From positions 1-44,498 of the forward strand of contig JAILLY010000049.1 of the NCBI GenBank assembly GCA_024692905.1: a DNA stretch of 44,498 nucleotides. The letters run 5' to 3'. The DNA is from Lachnospiraceae bacterium. GTDB lineage: Bacteria; Bacillota; Clostridia; Lachnospirales; Lachnospiraceae. The stretch's first letter is position 1, and every line of letters begins with the position of its first letter. The notes beneath the pieces are model-generated. The model was not told the DNA's origin and ran no database searches. It worked only from the letters and a program-made list of their open reading frames with translations. The position numbers and the translations under genes are program-made. This document shows, piece by piece, positions 43,227 to 44,498 of the stretch.

Positions 43227-44321
43227 ATGAGTAGAAGAAGAATGGGTAAGAGAAGGGCAACGCAGATACTTGTCATTGCGGCAACCGTGTTTGTGCTTGT
43301 CTTGATAGTTGCGGCAGTTGTTGTACTGCTCAATAATATCAAGACGCTCAAGTCAATCAAGATCACACCCCAGTTTGCGGAAACGGAGCTTGACGTGAAC
43401 TCGGATTATGAGTTTAAGATCACCGGATCGCCTGCGAAGGCAAGCCTTAAGTCGATCGAATATCTGGTGGATGATGCGACCGCGACTTTTGGCAAGAAGG
43501 AGGATTCCTCATCGAATATCGCAGTCCTTCATACCGGAGCCGAGGGAACGATAACCGTTTACGTTAAGTGCGGAAAGGTAAAGAGTGATACCAAGACGTT
43601 CCAGGTAGTTGACTTTGCCAAGAAGGCTCAGGAAGAAGAAGCGGCAGCAAGGGCAAGGGAAGCAGAGGCGGCCGAGGCGGCAGCAGCAGCGGCTCAGGTT
43701 GAAGAAGAAGCAAATGCCGAAGTTTCAACCATTGTTATGGTCAACGGTGATAATGTAAGGATGAGGGCAGAGCCCAATACGGACTGCGAAGTCGTAAGGA
43801 CCTGTAAGAAGGGTGATACCTACACAAAGATCGAAACGGTTGAGGACTGGACCAAGATAGATTATGACGGCCGTGAGTGCTATATTAAGACCGAATTCTT
43901 AAAGGAAGTTACCGCGGAAGAGGCTGAACAGGCCAAGGCCGATGCCGAAAAGAAGGCAGAGGAAGATAAGAAGAAGGAAGAAGAAAAGAAGACGGAAGAG
44001 AAGAAAGAGGAAGAAAAGAAGCCCGATGCGGATGCGGATGCGGCAGCAAAGGCAGCAGCCGATGAAGCTGCAAAGAAGGCGGCTGAGGAAGCAGCCAAGA
44101 AGGCAGCCGAGGATGCGGCGGCAGCAGCAGCGGCGCAGGCAGCGGCGGCTCAGGCGGCAGCAGGGAGCGTGACCATCAACTGTAAGGACGGCCCGGCCCA
44201 GTTTACGAAGGCGGAATATGATTATTTCCTTGCTACCTGGAGCTATACGGGAATGGCAGAGGAGATGATGACCCACCATTCGGCATCGGAACTTCACACG
44301 CTGTATAACAATACTCATTGA
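43227..44321 (+). CDS. Membrane-anchored SH3-domain surface protein with Lys/Glu/Ala-rich stalk
   Basis: The 364-residue protein begins with a basic stretch and a signal anchor (about 13-36, LVIAATVFVLVLIVAAVVVLL). An Ig-like beta segment (about 42-130: ITPQFAETELDVNSDYEF) and a short Ala/Glu helix (about 135-165) follow. The SH3_3-type domain (about 172-230) has NGDNVRMRAEPNTDCEVV and VEDWTKIDYDGRECYIK. A stalk of Lys/Glu then Ala (about 232-312) leads to a 50-residue C-terminal part (ITCKDG-like, DYFLATWSYTGMAEEM). Bacterial SH3 domains bind peptidoglycan. GGCGGGAG upstream is the ribosome site. It is followed by an intrinsic terminator. Confidence 0.82.
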   Translation: MSRRRMGKRRATQILVIAATVFVLVLIVAAVVVLLNNIKTLKSIKITPQFAETELDVNSDYEFKITGSPAKASLKSIEYLVDDATATFGKKEDSSSNIAVLHTGAEGTITVYVKCGKVKSDTKTFQVVDFAKKAQEEEAAARAREAEAAEAAAAAAQVEEEANAEVSTIVMVNGDNVRMRAEPNTDCEVVRTCKKGDTYTKIETVEDWTKIDYDGRECYIKTEFLKEVTAEEAEQAKADAEKKAEEDKKKEEEKKTEEKKEEEKKPDADADAAAKAAADEAAKKAAEEAAKKAAEDAAAAAAAQAAAAQAAAGSVTINCKDGPAQFTKAEYDYFLATWSYTGMAEEMMTHHSASELHTLYNNTH

Positions 44322-44348
44322 TAATGCCTTGTATATATGACGATCTTA

Positions 44349-44376
44349 GGACCCGCGATCTTGCGGGTCCTTTTTT
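44349..44376 (+). terminator. Rho-independent terminator
   Basis: GGACCCGC (44349-44356), a 6-base loop and GCGGGTCC (44363-44370) form a perfect 8-bp stem followed by six T. It lies 27 bases after the SH3-protein stop. Confidence 0.93.
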
Positions 44377-44430
44377 AAACTTTCCTTAATGATAAATTAA
44401 TGCGATATAAAAGAAAATTTAAGGTATTGA

Positions 44431-44439
44431 TGATATAAT
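44431..44439 (+). promoter_or_regulatory. Extended -10 promoter for the next gene
   Basis: TG-a-TATAAT (44431-44439) is a perfect extended -10; no clear -35 precedes it in the A/T-rich sequence. Confidence 0.65.
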
Positions 44440-44494
44440 GATAAAAACAGAACGGAAGTATCCCGGCTTCATCCGGCCGGTATGGGAGATGACA

Positions 44495-44498
44495 ATGG
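44495..44498 (+). CDS. Probable start codon of a gene cut by the window end
   Basis: ATG at 44495 is preceded by GGGAG (44484-44488) at 6 bases and lies about 50 bases after the extended -10 promoter. Only one codon is in the window. Confidence 0.35.

Overview
This window reads as a chromosomal segment of a Gram-positive anaerobe of the Clostridia, most probably a Lachnospiraceae member (Butyrivibrio/Eubacterium-like). The grounds are a FabK-type fatty-acid cluster, strong AAGGAGG-type ribosome sites, frequent ATA (Ile) and AGG (Arg) codons, oxygen-sensitive Fe-S enzymes, and several protein families typical of that group (DUF6033-like, DUF4037/DUF4125-like, GBS_Bsp-like, DUF5067-like). The taxon is an inference from gene content; there is no rRNA or tRNA gene. 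No CRISPR array, IS element or phage gene was seen. No gap longer than 300 bases lacks a gene; the largest are 5053-5314, 18464-18714 and 12673-12850, and each is described.

Layout. (1) 2-4594: the C-terminal 1.5 thousand residues of a very large secreted protein built of about eleven bacterial Ig-like (Big_2-type) modules; its 5' end lies outside the window. (2) 4608-4701: a palindromic intergenic repeat. (3) 4716-12672: type II fatty-acid synthesis cluster acpP-fabK-fabD-fabG-fabF-fabZ-accDA(fusion)-fabH, driven by a near-consensus promoter. accB and accC, usually found in such clusters, are absent. A terminator-like hairpin separates acpP from fabK, and a tandem palindromic repeat sits between fabF and fabZ. 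(4) 12851-15952: a full-length YgfK-type (so-called putative selenate reductase) flavo-Fe-S oxidoreductase. (5) 15954-18463, minus strand: a three-gene operon of a secreted decapeptide-repeat protein, a ferredoxin-like aldo/keto reductase and a CAP-domain lipoprotein. (6) 18715-24266: a DUF6033-like charged protein, then an HlyD/MacA-like adaptor, ABC ATPase and two-module FtsX-like permease. (7) 24351-28620: a MotA/ExbB-like plus OmpA/MotB-like pair with ZorA/ZorB architecture, then a secreted papain-fold (NlpC/P60-like) protein and a small unknown protein. (8) 28713-37998: a ten-gene Mrp-type cation/proton antiporter operon in the order of the membrane arm of archaeal Mbh/Mbs complexes, with four separate antiporter-like subunits. 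(9) 38005-40689: a TPR + DUF4037-like nucleotidyltransferase-fold protein and a DUF4125-like protein, translationally close to the antiporter operon. (10) 40758-44321: two membrane-anchored surface proteins with long low-complexity segments, ending at a clear intrinsic terminator; a new promoter and start codon lie at the window edge.

How it fits together. Region 3 makes acyl-ACP from malonyl-CoA and needs biotin carboxylase and biotin carrier protein encoded elsewhere. Regions 6-10 are dominated by cell-envelope functions: export, a peptidoglycan-anchored ion-driven stator-like complex, a putative wall hydrolase, ion-motive-force conversion and surface proteins. The candidate for a less described system is region 7: a Zorya-like ZorAB stator without ZorC, ZorD or ZorE, with its own promoter, next to a secreted papain-fold protein and an unknown small protein, and immediately upstream of an ion antiporter operon.
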